The notes under the pieces are model-generated. The model was not told the DNA's origin. It saw only the letters and a program-made list of their open reading frames with translations, and ran no database searches. From an uncultured Paludibaculum sp. (GTDB taxonomy: Bacteria > Acidobacteriota > Terriglobia > Bryobacterales > Bryobacteraceae): a DNA stretch of 64,000 nt. The number at the start of each line of letters is the position of its first letter. Position 1 is the first letter of the stretch. Location of the stretch: contig NZ_OY762269.1 in the NCBI RefSeq assembly GCF_963665245.1, forward strand, positions 3,044,501 through 3,108,500. The letters are read 5' to 3'. This document shows, piece by piece, positions 16,305 to 26,218 of the stretch. The position numbers were made by a program, and so were the translations under genes.

Positions 16305-19300
16305 CTAGAACGTGACGCGCAGAGCGAATTGGATCTGGCGTTCACTGGACAACGCGGTGCTGGTGATTCTGCCGAAGTTGCCGTCGAAGTAGTTCCCGTT
16401 GGGATTGGCATAGCGGGCGTGATTGGCGAGGTTGTAGAACTCGGCCCGGAACTGGGTCTTGATCTTCTCGGTGACAGCGAAGTCCTTGAAGACCGAGAGG
16501 TCGACGTTGAGCGTGCCGGGTCCGGTAAGGATGTTGCGGCCCGCATTGCCAGGGGCCAGATAGACGCCGCCGGAGTTCTGCGCGACGGGGCTGAAGGCGC
16601 TGGTATCGAAGTACATCGACGGGCTGCCGTAGACGGTAACCGGCCCATTGACGTTCGGACGCTGGTCGCCGCCGGTGGTGATGTTGAAGGGCTGACCGCT
16701 GGCCCAGGTCCAGATGCCGTTCATCTGCCATTGGCCCAGGGCGAGGTCGAGCGGCTTGCTCCAGTTGGAGCCGAACTGGCGGCCGTGTCCGAAGGGTAGT
16801 TCGTAGAGGCTGCTGAGGACGAAACGGTTGCGCTGGTCGAGGGCCGAGAGGGCGTAATCCGAAGCAAAGCTGCGGATGTCCTGCGGCTTGCCGCTGTCGA
16901 AAGCTCCGTCGCTGTCGCTCTGGACCTTGGAGTAGGTGTAGGCGGCGCGGAACTGCAGGCCCTTGCTGAAGCGGCGCTCCAGGTCGACCTGCAGTGAGTT
17001 GTAGTTGGAAGTGCCGCGATCGGCCTGCACGGTGACGTCGCCGAGATTGGGGTAGGCCTTCGTGTTGGACGGAGCGTTGAAGACCTGCTGGTTGGCGTTG
17101 TAGTAGAAGCTGAGGCGGCGGCCGGCGGTGCCAACGTAGCCGACACTGAGAACGGTATTCGCCGCTAGCTGGTGCTGCACCTGGAAGTTGTACTGCTGCA
17201 CATAGGAGTTGCGGTTGTTCTGCAGCACCGCCAGGGGAGCGATGTTCACGGGGTTGGTGGGATCGAAGCCCTGGAAGCCGCGCGCGGGCAACGGCAGCGT
17301 GGCGGCGGTACTGTCGAGGTTGCCGGCCGGCGCCAGGCCCGAAAGCGTGATGTGGTAGCCATCGGCATAGTTGTACACCGAGACGCCGCTGTAGGGGGCG
17401 TTCTGCGCCAACTGATTGCTGATGCCGCCGCGGTCGAGGAAGTAGAAGATTCCGTAGCCGCCGCGGAGGACGGTCTTGCCGTCGCCTTTCAGGTCGTAAG
17501 CGAAGCCGATGCGCGGTGCCCAGTTGTTCTGCGGGGTGTCGACCAGACTCTGGCTGTTGCCGTTCTGTCCGGCGAGCATGATCTGGCCCGTGCCGAGGTT
17601 GAAGTTGGTCTGGCGGTCATAGACTTCGCGCGGCCAGGTGTAGAGGTCATAGCGCAGGCCGAGGTTCAAGGTGAGCCTGCGGGTGACGCGCCAGTCGTCC
17701 TGCGCGTAGTAGCCCGTCTCCCAGTTGCGCGTGCCGAAGAAGCCGGTCTGGCTGCCCAACTGGTAGTTGTTCACGAAACCGGCCAGGACGTCGGCGGTCT
17801 CGTAGCCGGTGGAGCCTTGCGCTACGCCGGCCCCGTTCGAGCCGTTGCCGAACAGGTTGAAGTAACCCTTGCCGGCCAACGGACGGAACAGGTTCACCTG
17901 GCGCTGAATTAGGTTTGCGCCAAATTTGAAGGTATGGCCGCCGTGGATCCAGGTGAAGCCGTCGGCGAGCTGGTAGGTGTTCTGCGGCACGAGATAGGCG
18001 CCGTAGTCGCCGGTGTACTCGAGTTGCCCGTTGTAGCCTCCGATAAGCGCTCCGCCACCGAGAGCCGGGCTGACATTGGCGTTCACGATGCCAAGGTTGG
18101 CCGAAACGGTCTGGTCCTGGAAGGGCGGATTGTAGCCGAAGAATTGGCGGGTCCAGCCCAGGCGCAGTTCGTTGGTCATGTTTGGCGAGAAGATGTGGGT
18201 TTCGCCGAGGACGAAGCCGCGGGGCTGAGCGAAGTTCTCACCGGAGCCAAATCCCGCGGGGAGATTCGGCAGACGCGAGGTGGTGGTGGAGTTGTCGTTG
18301 CCGAAGCTGAAGCGGCCGAATAGGACGTCCTTGGTGCCAAGATAGGTGTCGCCCTTAATGTCGAAGTCGTTGAACTCCTGGATCTGCTTGCGCTGCACGG
18401 AGTAGTTCTGCTGCACTCCGGGCAGGTTCGGCAGCGGATAGGCATTCAGGTAGTTCACGCCGGCTTTGTTCAAACGGTTGGTGGGGATGACATTGCCGGG
18501 AAACGGATTGCCCGTGACGATGTCCTTAATGGGGAACGTCTGCGAGAGGCGTGAAACCGAGGTGTCGAGCAGTTCGGAGAAGTCACCCGCGCGCATCTTG
18601 GAGGTGGGCACGCTGGCGAGATCGACCTGCAGGGGCGTGTCCTGACGCAAGCCTTGATAGTCGCCGAAGAGGAAGAACTTGTTCTTGATCACGGCTCCGC
18701 CGAGCGACGCACCGAACTGATTGCGCTTGAAGGGATCCTTGGAAGCAGCGAACGTGGGGCGGGCGTCGAGTTGGGAGTTACGGAGGAACTCGAAGGCACT
18801 GCCGTGAATCTCGTTGGTGCCTGAGCGCAATGAGGTGTTGACGATCGCCCCGCCGGCGCGGCCGAATTCGGCCGGGGCGACGCTGGTCTGGACCCGGAAC
18901 TCCTGGATGGCGTCGGCCGGCGGGAAGAAGACGATGGTGTTGACGAGGCTCTCGTTGTTGTCAATACCGTCGAGCAGGAAGTTGTTGGCCTGGGGGCGAA
19001 GTCCGTTGACGGAGAGGGCGGCCCCGCCGACGTTGCCGTACCGGAAGGTCTCGGCGGCACCGTTGGCGCCGGTTGCCTGGCCATCAGCCACGCCGCGGGA
19101 GACGCCAGGCATCAAGGTGGCGAGTTGGGTGAAGTTGCGGCCGTTGAGGGGCAGTTCGGTGACCTGCCGGCCTCGAATAGTACTACCGACGTCGGAGCTG
19201 CTGGAGGAGACGAGAGCAGCTTCGGAACTCACCTCAATGGTCTGCGAGAGGTCGCCGGGGGTAAGGACGATGGTGGTGTTGGACACTTGGCCGGGATCGA

Positions 19301-19595
19301 GGTGGGCGTTCTGGGTATACGTCTTGAAGCCCGAGGCCTCGACGCGGATGGAGTAATCCCCGATGGGCAGCCCGGGGAAGGAGAAAGCTCCATCGTCGGC
19401 GGTAGTTGCATTCAGCACCCGGCCGGTGGCCGTGCTGGATACGACGACCTTGGCGGCAGTGATGACGCCGCCTGTGGAGTCCTGCACGATGCCTTGCAGG
19501 CGGGCGGAGTCGGTTTGGGCGATCAGCGGCATCAGGACTGCCGCGAAAGAGAGGAGCGGGATCCACGGTGATCCAAGCCTACGTTGCTGTTTCAT
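16305..19595 (-). CDS. Oar-like TonB-dependent receptor T2
   Basis: A 1096-residue outer-membrane receptor. I start at ATG 19595 because it begins a signal peptide (MKQQRRLGSPWIPLLSF...LIAQ) and has a purine-rich GAGAGAAC site upstream; an upstream frame to 19778 has no signal-like sequence. Domains are the carboxypeptidase-regulatory-like sandwich (about 33-112: GIVQDSTGGVITAAKV, GAFSFPGLPIGDYSIRV), the plug (TELPLNGRNFTQLATLMPGV; LLDGIDNNESLV), and the barrel with NWAPRIGFAYDL strands. It ends FALRVTF. It is divergent from regulator A, with three copies of the shared motif between them. The GH13 gene lies about 105 bases downstream beyond a terminator. Confidence 0.92.
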   Translation of the reverse strand: MKQQRRLGSPWIPLLSFAAVLMPLIAQTDSARLQGIVQDSTGGVITAAKVVVSSTATGRVLNATTADDGAFSFPGLPIGDYSIRVEASGFKTYTQNAHLDPGQVSNTTIVLTPGDLSQTIEVSSEAALVSSSSSDVGSTIRGRQVTELPLNGRNFTQLATLMPGVSRGVADGQATGANGAAETFRYGNVGGAALSVNGLRPQANNFLLDGIDNNESLVNTIVFFPPADAIQEFRVQTSVAPAEFGRAGGAIVNTSLRSGTNEIHGSAFEFLRNSQLDARPTFAASKDPFKRNQFGASLGGAVIKNKFFLFGDYQGLRQDTPLQVDLASVPTSKMRAGDFSELLDTSVSRLSQTFPIKDIVTGNPFPGNVIPTNRLNKAGVNYLNAYPLPNLPGVQQNYSVQRKQIQEFNDFDIKGDTYLGTKDVLFGRFSFGNDNSTTTSRLPNLPAGFGSGENFAQPRGFVLGETHIFSPNMTNELRLGWTRQFFGYNPPFQDQTVSANLGIVNANVSPALGGGALIGGYNGQLEYTGDYGAYLVPQNTYQLADGFTWIHGGHTFKFGANLIQRQVNLFRPLAGKGYFNLFGNGSNGAGVAQGSTGYETADVLAGFVNNYQLGSQTGFFGTRNWETGYYAQDDWRVTRRLTLNLGLRYDLYTWPREVYDRQTNFNLGTGQIMLAGQNGNSQSLVDTPQNNWAPRIGFAYDLKGDGKTVLRGGYGIFYFLDRGGISNQLAQNAPYSGVSVYNYADGYHITLSGLAPAGNLDSTAATLPLPARGFQGFDPTNPVNIAPLAVLQNNRNSYVQQYNFQVQHQLAANTVLSVGYVGTAGRRLSFYYNANQQVFNAPSNTKAYPNLGDVTVQADRGTSNYNSLQVDLERRFSKGLQFRAAYTYSKVQSDSDGAFDSGKPQDIRSFASDYALSALDQRNRFVLSSLYELPFGHGRQFGSNWSKPLDLALGQWQMNGIWTWASGQPFNITTGGDQRPNVNGPVTVYGSPSMYFDTSAFSPVAQNSGGVYLAPGNAGRNILTGPGTLNVDLSVFKDFAVTEKIKTQFRAEFYNLANHARYANPNGNYFDGNFGRITSTALSSERQIQFALRVTF

Positions 19596-19695
19596 AGAAG
19601 TTCTCTCTGGGGCGGAGTAAGGCGAGACAGGGTTGGATGCTCTTTCCGGCCGCAGAACTACCCATAGGATGAATGCCTGCAGGGGGCTGAAAAAG

Positions 19696-19767
19696 TTCGA
19701 AACCGTTACGAAACCGCTAACGCGAATAAAGCACTGAAAGTCAGCGAGATAGAGAGATGCGGTAACC
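19696..19767. promoter_or_regulatory. Candidate operator cluster between T2 and regulator A
   Basis: Three related words lie here: TTCGAAACCG (19696-19705), TACGAAACCG (19707-19716) and TGCGGTAACC (19758-19767). The first two form a tandem repeat with an 11-base period. They resemble TACGATAACCG found at 43326 and 51505 in the other receptor-regulator intergenic regions. Binding by regulator A is inference. Confidence 0.5.
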
Positions 19768-19805
19768 TGTTGATACATGGTTTCGTGTCACAAAATCGAG
19801 TTACC

Positions 19806-21029
19806 ATGAAGGGGCCAGAGGGAAATCACGCTCCTGTGGACGAGCGGCGCGAGTGTGTGGAGCGCATTCTGGCGAATCCGATACTGCATGGTTCGGATTC
19901 GTTGAATAAACTCCTGCGCTATCTTGCGGATCACGCGCTATCGGGCGATCTCGAGCAGATCAAGGAGTACCAGATCGCTCGCGAGGTCTTCGGCCGTGGA
20001 GACGATTTTGATCCCAGGCTCGACTCGATCGCCCGGGTGCAGGCCAGTCGGTTGCGTACGAAACTCGCCGAATACTACGCCGGCGAAGGCGCGCACGACA
20101 CGTGGCACATTGAGCTGCCGCGTGGCGGCTATACGCTCACCTTCAAGCACCGCGAAGAGCCGGCGATGTTGCCCGAGCCAGCAGTGGTTCCGGTGGTGGC
20201 GAAAAGCTCCTATGGGCAGCCGTTCCGAATTGCCGTCGGGGTGGCCGCGGCTCTGGCGATTCTGCTGGGGGTCAGCACCTATCGTCTGTTGCGGACTCCG
20301 CGAAATGGGCCGCCGAGCACCAGCCCGGCGCTGACGGAGTTTTGGGGCTCCCTGCTGCGGAGTGAGGAGTCGCCACTGGTGATCTATAGCAACGCGGAAT
20401 TCGTAGGCCGGCCGGAGACGGGCCTGCGCTATCGCCGCCCGGAAGATCCCGACGTCAGCGTCTTCGAGAGCTACACCGGCGTGGGCGAAGTGATGGCAGT
20501 CGACACGCTGAATAAGGTTTTCAACCGGCTTGGCCGCGCCTTGAGCGTGAAACGCGCCCGTCTGTTGAACTGGGATGAGACGAAGAATCGTGCGGTCATC
20601 TTCATCGGTTCCCCTTCCGAGAACCTGCCCGTGCGGGATCTGCCCCTCAGCCGCCACTTCGCTTTCCGCTTTTCGGAGGGGCCGGAAAGGAAGGGCGACC
20701 TGGGCATCGTCAACCTGCATCCGCAACCGGGCGAGCAGAAGGTCTACTACGCGTCGGGCACGTTTCAGGTCACCGAGGAGTACGCGCTGATTGAGGCGGC
20801 GTCGGGACCCTCGGCGTCGCAGACGCTGCTGCTGCTGGCGGGCACGACGACCTACGGTACACAGGGGGCGGCCGAGTTTGTATGCACGGAGGATCAGGTG
20901 GCTGCCTTGTTGAAGCGCCTGGATCCAACGCACCTCAACAAGCCGCGGCAGTTCTCGGCGCTCATCCGAGTACGAGTGCAACGAGGGGTGCCCCTGCAGA
21001 GTGAAGTGGTCGCGATGCGGAGGGATTGA
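19806..21029 (+). CDS. Single-pass membrane regulator A (N-terminal winged-helix-like domain)
   Basis: A 407-residue protein from ATG 19806; a TTG at 19770 is an alternative start. Residues 12-115 match a domain common in Acidobacteriota: ILANPILHGSDSLNKLLRYL, IKEYQIAREVFGR, DFDPRLDSIARVQASRLRTKL, then IELPRGGYTLTF. The last part resembles OmpR/CadC-type winged helices. One membrane helix (about 140-160, FRIAVGVAAALAILLGVST) follows, then a roughly 240-residue C-terminal domain, presumably periplasmic, with IFIGSPSENLP and the TTYGTQGAAEFV motif shared with regulator B. It is divergent from receptor T2. I infer a membrane-bound regulator of T2; DNA binding is not demonstrated. The URO-D gene follows 84 bases downstream on the same strand. 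Confidence 0.75.
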   Translation: MKGPEGNHAPVDERRECVERILANPILHGSDSLNKLLRYLADHALSGDLEQIKEYQIAREVFGRGDDFDPRLDSIARVQASRLRTKLAEYYAGEGAHDTWHIELPRGGYTLTFKHREEPAMLPEPAVVPVVAKSSYGQPFRIAVGVAAALAILLGVSTYRLLRTPRNGPPSTSPALTEFWGSLLRSEESPLVIYSNAEFVGRPETGLRYRRPEDPDVSVFESYTGVGEVMAVDTLNKVFNRLGRALSVKRARLLNWDETKNRAVIFIGSPSENLPVRDLPLSRHFAFRFSEGPERKGDLGIVNLHPQPGEQKVYYASGTFQVTEEYALIEAASGPSASQTLLLLAGTTTYGTQGAAEFVCTEDQVAALLKRLDPTHLNKPRQFSALIRVRVQRGVPLQSEVVAMRRD

Positions 21030-21113
21030 GGCGCCGGCCCATCCGGGCCGAGCGGTTGCTATCGGCTGATTAACAGTATCCAGGGTCCGAAAATCTGTTA
21101 TTTTGTTGCCAGT

Positions 21114-22520
21114 ATGATCACGGATCCGTCGGAACTCTACGCGCAACGGCTGCACCGCTATGTCACGGCGATGAGAAATGGGAAGCCCGACCGCGTGCCG
21201 CTGCGCCCGTTTGCGGCGGAGTTCACCGCTACCTATGCCGGATTCACGGCGCAGCAGGTGACGCACGACTACAACCAAGCGTTTGAAGCCGTGATCCGAA
21301 CCTGCGCCGGATTCGATTGGGACGCGGCCGTGCCCAACATGGTCTATGTGTGGACAGGCCTGACGCAGGCCGCCAATCTGCGCTACTACGCGACGCCTGG
21401 TATCGATGTTGGTCCGGATATCGGATTCCAATACAGGGAACCGGAGCAGGACAACGCGTGGATGCGCCGCGAAGAGTATGACGAGTTGATAGATGACCCG
21501 GTGGGCTTCCTCTATCGCACATGGCTGCCGCGTGTTTCGGCCGACTTCGCGTTGGGGCCGTACCGACAGAGCCTGGCTTTGGTGAAGAGCACATGGGCGA
21601 TGGCCAACTACTTCAATGCGTTTGGTCCGCAGGTGGAGAGGATGCGCAGAGAGACCGGTACGGTGTCGGCGATCTGCGGCATGTTGAAAGCGCCTCTGGA
21701 TGTGCTGGCCGACAAGTTTCGCGGCTACCTTGGGCTGGCCTTCGACCTGATGGAGATTCCGGAAAAGGTGGAGGCAGCCTGCAGGGCATTGATGCCGCAT
21801 CTGGCGCAGATCGCCATCGGCAGCCTGGATCCCACACGGATGACGCCGATCCCCATCTGGATGCACCGTGGCTGCGTGCCATTCATTTCTCGAGAACACT
21901 TCAATTCGATTTACTGGCCCACGCTGAAGCCTATCGTCGAGGCGATCTGGGCCCGGGGCAACCAGACCTTGTTCTATGCGGAGGGCAAGTGGGACGCCCA
22001 CCTGGACGCGTTCGCGGAACTCCCGGCCGGCAGCATCATCTTCCATCTCGACCGCAGCGATTTTCGATTGGCCCACGAGAAGTTGGGTAGCCGCTTCTGC
22101 CTCAGTGGCGGCGTTCCGAATTCGCTGCTGGCGTTCGGCACTCCTCAACAGGTAAAAGACCACTGCCGCCTTCTGATCGATACGTGCGCCGGGAACGGCG
22201 GCTTCATCATGGACGCCAGCGCGATTATGCAGAATGATGCGACAGTCGAAAATGTGAGGGCGATGACGGACTGTACGAGGGATTACGGTCAGTACTCACG
22301 GTTCGCCTGTTCCGATGCACCGCCGGAACCAACGGCTGTCCGGCCGCCCGCGCCGGCGTGGGCCATTGGCCGCATTCCGCCGGGAGCTTGTCTTCCGTGG
22401 GTAGAGAAGACAAAAGAATTGCCGGTGATCAGTGGCGATCCGGACTTGTGCCGCAAGGTCTGGGAAGACGTTGATTCGTTGGCCTATCTCTACATTTGGC
22501 ATCTGGTGCTGAGCTTCTAG
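21114..22520 (+). CDS. Uroporphyrinogen decarboxylase (URO-D) family protein
   Basis: A 468-residue protein of the URO-D/MtaA/CmuA superfamily, which contains haem-pathway decarboxylases and corrinoid methyltransferases. Recognisable parts are the opening YVTAMRNGKPDRVPLRPF, the mid-region GSIIFHLDRSDFRLAHEKLG, and the C-terminal NGGFIMDASAIMQNDATVENVRAM (normally 'GGyil.t..i..d.p.eN...m'). It is longer than HemE (about 350 residues) and lacks HemE's N-terminal substrate-binding pattern, so a methyltransferase or unknown reaction is more likely. It is on the same strand as regulator A; whether they are co-transcribed is unclear. Confidence 0.78.
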   Translation: MITDPSELYAQRLHRYVTAMRNGKPDRVPLRPFAAEFTATYAGFTAQQVTHDYNQAFEAVIRTCAGFDWDAAVPNMVYVWTGLTQAANLRYYATPGIDVGPDIGFQYREPEQDNAWMRREEYDELIDDPVGFLYRTWLPRVSADFALGPYRQSLALVKSTWAMANYFNAFGPQVERMRRETGTVSAICGMLKAPLDVLADKFRGYLGLAFDLMEIPEKVEAACRALMPHLAQIAIGSLDPTRMTPIPIWMHRGCVPFISREHFNSIYWPTLKPIVEAIWARGNQTLFYAEGKWDAHLDAFAELPAGSIIFHLDRSDFRLAHEKLGSRFCLSGGVPNSLLAFGTPQQVKDHCRLLIDTCAGNGGFIMDASAIMQNDATVENVRAMTDCTRDYGQYSRFACSDAPPEPTAVRPPAPAWAIGRIPPGACLPWVEKTKELPVISGDPDLCRKVWEDVDSLAYLYIWHLVLSF

Positions 22521-22612
22521 CGTTGCCGGCCCGCGATCGAAAGGCTGGGCGATGCGATTGGACTTCTGGCCGGAAGGGTGGCACACTACCTCTCATAGTT
22601 CAGTTGGAGGAG

Positions 22613-23458
22613 GTGAGGCCCCTGGTTCGTCGATGCGCCCTATTGACTGCACTTGTGTGCATCCCCGCGTTTGCGCTCCCCATCTACTCCGTGTATACAG
22701 GACCGGTTGCCGCCACGGTGGAGGCTGTTGTGTTCCCCGGCGTCTCACAGGCACAAGGTTCCCTCCAGGTCGCGGGCATCCCCACAGGCGCCACGATCAA
22801 GGCTGCCTATCTCTACACGAGCGATTGGTTTTCCACGGCACCGCTGCAGGCAACGTTCGGCTCGCAGAGTCTCGGCAGTTCCGATCCAGCTTCGACCGAT
22901 GGGCAGTTCAGCAACTACCGCTGGGACGTCACGAGTGCGATCACCGGCAACGGGAGCTATGACTTCGACCTGACCGGTGGCACGCAGATCTATTCGGTTG
23001 CCCTGGCGATCGTCTATTCAGAGCCGGGGATGCCCGACAGAGTAGTGACCCTTACTGATTTCTCGCACGAAGTTGGTGCACCGGCGGACCACGCCGTGGC
23101 CGGCGCCGACCCCAACCCGTCGGTGAGTCTCGAAGCCATGTACGGCGGACTGGGGACACTCTGGCTGCTGACCAATGCCGACGATTCGGCCTCGACGGGC
23201 GAGGGCATCTACTTCAACACAAATCAGGTGGGCGGCCCGGTCGACAGCAATCTGGGACTCTACGGCAGTCTCTTCCGCCTGCCAGTGAATGTGCAGGCCG
23301 GGACCAACGTTGTCTCGATGACTTCGAACGGTGACTGGTACGGGTGGTCCTTGGCGATTCTTGATGCGCCCAGTTCCGTGGTGCCGGAGCCCGCGAGCAT
23401 TCTCCTGACGATGACCGGGCTCGGGGCCCTCCTCCTCTGCCGCCGCCGCCGTTCGTAG
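22613..23458 (+). CDS. PEP-CTERM sorted secreted protein
   Basis: About 281 residues from a GTG at 22613 preceded at two bases by GGAGG; the start is uncertain because in-frame TTG codons also exist. It has a signal peptide (RRCALLTALVCIPAFA), a beta-rich body with many Ser, Thr and Gly, and a canonical PEP-CTERM tail: VPEPASILLTM, a hydrophobic stretch, then RRRRS. Such tails are recognised by an exosortase, which is not encoded in this window. The body matches no enzyme I know; GSYDFDLTGG and AIVYSEPG suggest a surface or adhesin-like protein. Confidence 0.8.
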   Translation: MRPLVRRCALLTALVCIPAFALPIYSVYTGPVAATVEAVVFPGVSQAQGSLQVAGIPTGATIKAAYLYTSDWFSTAPLQATFGSQSLGSSDPASTDGQFSNYRWDVTSAITGNGSYDFDLTGGTQIYSVALAIVYSEPGMPDRVVTLTDFSHEVGAPADHAVAGADPNPSVSLEAMYGGLGTLWLLTNADDSASTGEGIYFNTNQVGGPVDSNLGLYGSLFRLPVNVQAGTNVVSMTSNGDWYGWSLAILDAPSSVVPEPASILLTMTGLGALLLCRRRRS

Positions 23459-23536
23459 GCGTTCCCCACCGCTTCGACCCATCCTGCGCGCGGTCTTCAA
23501 CACGGCGCACGCGAGGCAGGTAAAATAGATATATCC

Positions 23537-26161
23537 ATGAACAGCGTGAATTCCTTCGGCAGCGCTGCCGCCCTTCGTGTGAGCGGCCGCGACTATCAGA
23601 TTCATCGGCTTGCCGCACTGGGCGCCGCAGGCTACGACCTGAAACGAATTCCTTACAGCATCAAAGTTCTGCTGGAGAACCTGCTGCGCCAGGAAGACGG
23701 CGTGGTGGTGAAGAAGAGTGACATCGAGTACGTGGCCAAGTGGGATCCGGCAGGCCGCGCCGAAGAGATCCAGTTCATGCCCGCGCGCGTGATCCTGCAG
23801 GATTTCACGGGCGTGCCGTGCGTCGTCGACCTGGCGGCCATGCGCGACGCGCTGGCACGCATGGGCGCCGACCCGCAAAAGGCAAATCCGCTGATCCCAG
23901 TGGACCTCGTCATCGATCACTCGGTGCAGGTGGACGAGTTCGGCAATCCGAGGGCGTTCGATCAGAACGTGCTGCTGGAATACCAGCGCAACTCCGAGCG
24001 CTACTCGTTGCTGCGCTGGGCGCAGAAGGCATTCTCGAATTTTCGCGCCGTGCCGCCCGGTACCGGCATTGTGCACCAGGTGAACCTGGAGTACCTGGCT
24101 CCGGTCGTGTTCACCAAGAGCGAAGGTGGCCAGACGTTCGCCTATCCCGACACCGTGGTGGGTACGGACTCGCACACCACAATGATCAATGGCCTGGGCG
24201 TCGTGGGCTGGGGCGTGGGCGGCATCGAGGCTGAGGCCTGCATGCTGGGCCAGCCCGTGTCGATGCTGCTGCCACAGGTGGTGGGCTTCAAGCTCCACGG
24301 CAAGCTGCGGGAAGGCGTGACCGCGACCGACCTGGTGCTCACCGTGGTCCAAATGCTGCGCAAGAAGGGCGTCGTGGGCAAGTTCGTGGAGTTCTACGGA
24401 CCCGGCGTGCTGCACCTGCCCCTGGCCGACCGCGCCACCATCGCCAACATGGGCCCCGAGTATGGTGCCACCATCGGCGTCTTCCCGGTGGATGCGCAGA
24501 CGCTGTCCTACCTGCGCATGTCCAACCGGCCGAAGGACCTCATCGAGCTGGTGGAGGCGTACTACACCGAGCAGGGCATGTTCCTCACGGCCGATTCGCC
24601 CGATCCGGTGTTCACCGATACGCTGGAGCTGGATCTGGCGAGCGTGGTGCCTTCCATGGCGGGCCCGAAGCGTCCGCAGGACCGGTTGACCCTGCCGCAG
24701 GTGCGCGAGAATTTCCTGGCCACGTTGACCGCACCCAAACAGGAAACGCCCGTGGTCAGCGACGGCGCGGTGGTGATCGCCGCCATCACGAGCTGCACGA
24801 ATACGTCGAACCCGTCGGTGATGCTCGGTGCCGGTCTGGTGGCGAAGAAGGCCGTCGAGAAGGGACTGGAGGTCAAACCCTGGGTGAAGACCTCGCTGGC
24901 GCCCGGCTCGAAGGTGGTCACCGACTACCTGAAGGAAGCCGGACTGATGCCCTATCTCGAGGCGCTGAAGTTCCACCTGGTGGGTTACGGCTGTACCACG
25001 TGCATCGGCAATTCGGGGCCGCTGCCTGAGGACGTATCCAAAGCAGTGACCGATCACAAGCTGGTGGTGGCCAGCGTGCTCTCCGGCAACCGCAATTTTG
25101 AAGGCCGTGTGAATCCGCAGGTCCGCGCCAACTACCTCGCCTCTCCGCCGCTGGTGGTGGCCTATGCCCTGGCTGGACGGGTCGACATCGATCTGACCAC
25201 GGATCCGCTGGGTACGGGCAAAGACGGCCAGCCCGTGTTCCTCTCCGACATCTGGCCTACTACGCAGGAAGTGCTGGACGCGGTGAATGCCAGCGTAAAG
25301 CCCGAGATGTTCGAGACCCAGTATGGCAAGGTGTTCGAGGGCGACACGATGTGGCGTTCCGTGAAGACGCCCGAGGGTGCGACCTTCGCCTGGGATGCGG
25401 CATCGACGTACGTCAAGAACCCGCCGTATTTCGACCTCATGCGTGACCCGTCTGCCCCGCTGGAGGACTTGTCGGGCCTGCGCGTGCTGGCGATGCTGGC
25501 CGACTCCATCACGACGGACCACATCTCTCCAGCCGGTAACATCGCCAAGGACAGCCCGGCGGCCCGCTTCCTGATGGAACGTGGCGTCAAGCCGGCCGAC
25601 TTCAACAGCTACGGCTCGCGCCGCGGTAACGATGATGTGATGGTGCGCGGCACGCTCGCCAACATCCGGTTGAAGAATGAGCTGGTGCCCGGCGTCGAGG
25701 GCGGCTACACGACTCTCGCGCAGGGCGGCGAGAAGATGTCGATCTTCGATGCCAGCGCGAAGTATCTGGCCGAAGGTACGCCGCTGATGATCGTGGCCGG
25801 CAAGGAGTACGGTTCGGGCTCGTCGCGCGACTGGGCGGCCAAGGGCGTGGCGCTGCTGGGCGTCAAGGCGGTGATCGCCGAGAGCTTTGAGCGCATCCAC
25901 CGCTCGAATCTGGTCGGCATGGGCGTGCTGCCTTTGGAGTTCATGAACGGCGACACCCGGCAGTCCCTGGGGCTGACCGGCTTCGAGACTTACTCGGTTG
26001 AAGGTGTGTCCGACGCGATCGAGTCGGGTTCGAAGATCGCTACGGTGAAGGCGGGCGACAAGACCTTCCAGGCCAAGGTCCGCATCGATACGCCTCGCGA
26101 AGTGGATTACTTCCGCAGCGGCGGCATCCTGCCTTACGTGCTGCGGCAGTTGGCCAAGTAG
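23537..26161 (+). CDS. acnA: Aconitate hydratase A
   Basis: An 874-residue aconitase converting citrate to isocitrate in the TCA cycle. The iron-sulfur ligands are visible: C420 in AAITSCTNTSNP, and C486 and C489 in YGCTTCIGNSGPL. Other landmarks are DLVIDHSVQVD (123-133), VVGTDSHTTMINGLGV (207-222) and the swivelling domain GKEYGSGSSRDWAAKG. Length and order match AcnA/IRP-type enzymes. The ATG follows TAAAATAG by only about ten bases and has no clear ribosome-binding site, so translation may be nearly leaderless. A strong terminator follows. Confidence 0.97.
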   Translation: MNSVNSFGSAAALRVSGRDYQIHRLAALGAAGYDLKRIPYSIKVLLENLLRQEDGVVVKKSDIEYVAKWDPAGRAEEIQFMPARVILQDFTGVPCVVDLAAMRDALARMGADPQKANPLIPVDLVIDHSVQVDEFGNPRAFDQNVLLEYQRNSERYSLLRWAQKAFSNFRAVPPGTGIVHQVNLEYLAPVVFTKSEGGQTFAYPDTVVGTDSHTTMINGLGVVGWGVGGIEAEACMLGQPVSMLLPQVVGFKLHGKLREGVTATDLVLTVVQMLRKKGVVGKFVEFYGPGVLHLPLADRATIANMGPEYGATIGVFPVDAQTLSYLRMSNRPKDLIELVEAYYTEQGMFLTADSPDPVFTDTLELDLASVVPSMAGPKRPQDRLTLPQVRENFLATLTAPKQETPVVSDGAVVIAAITSCTNTSNPSVMLGAGLVAKKAVEKGLEVKPWVKTSLAPGSKVVTDYLKEAGLMPYLEALKFHLVGYGCTTCIGNSGPLPEDVSKAVTDHKLVVASVLSGNRNFEGRVNPQVRANYLASPPLVVAYALAGRVDIDLTTDPLGTGKDGQPVFLSDIWPTTQEVLDAVNASVKPEMFETQYGKVFEGDTMWRSVKTPEGATFAWDAASTYVKNPPYFDLMRDPSAPLEDLSGLRVLAMLADSITTDHISPAGNIAKDSPAARFLMERGVKPADFNSYGSRRGNDDVMVRGTLANIRLKNELVPGVEGGYTTLAQGGEKMSIFDASAKYLAEGTPLMIVAGKEYGSGSSRDWAAKGVALLGVKAVIAESFERIHRSNLVGMGVLPLEFMNGDTRQSLGLTGFETYSVEGVSDAIESGSKIATVKAGDKTFQAKVRIDTPREVDYFRSGGILPYVLRQLAK

Positions 26162-26177
26162 TTCCAGTCAAAACCGG

Positions 26178-26218
26178 AACGCGGCGTTGGATCCCCTCGA
26201 TCCGGCGCCGCGTTTTCC
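26178..26218 (+). terminator. Rho-independent terminator after acnA
   Basis: A 16-bp stem with two G-U pairs (arms 26178-26193 and 26199-26214), a 5-base loop and ttttcctt following. It abuts the ISL3-type element, so the IS inserted right behind the terminator. Confidence 0.9.

Noticed and set aside
19938..22163. A 741-codon minus-strand frame across regulator A and the URO-D gene
   Set aside because: Spans two well-supported plus-strand genes and has Arg/His-rich low-complexity composition.
23018..25900. A 960-codon minus-strand frame opposite aconitase and the PEP-CTERM gene
   Set aside because: Antisense by-product of strong third-position GC bias in acnA. Its His/Arg-rich composition matches no protein family, while the plus strand encodes a textbook aconitase.
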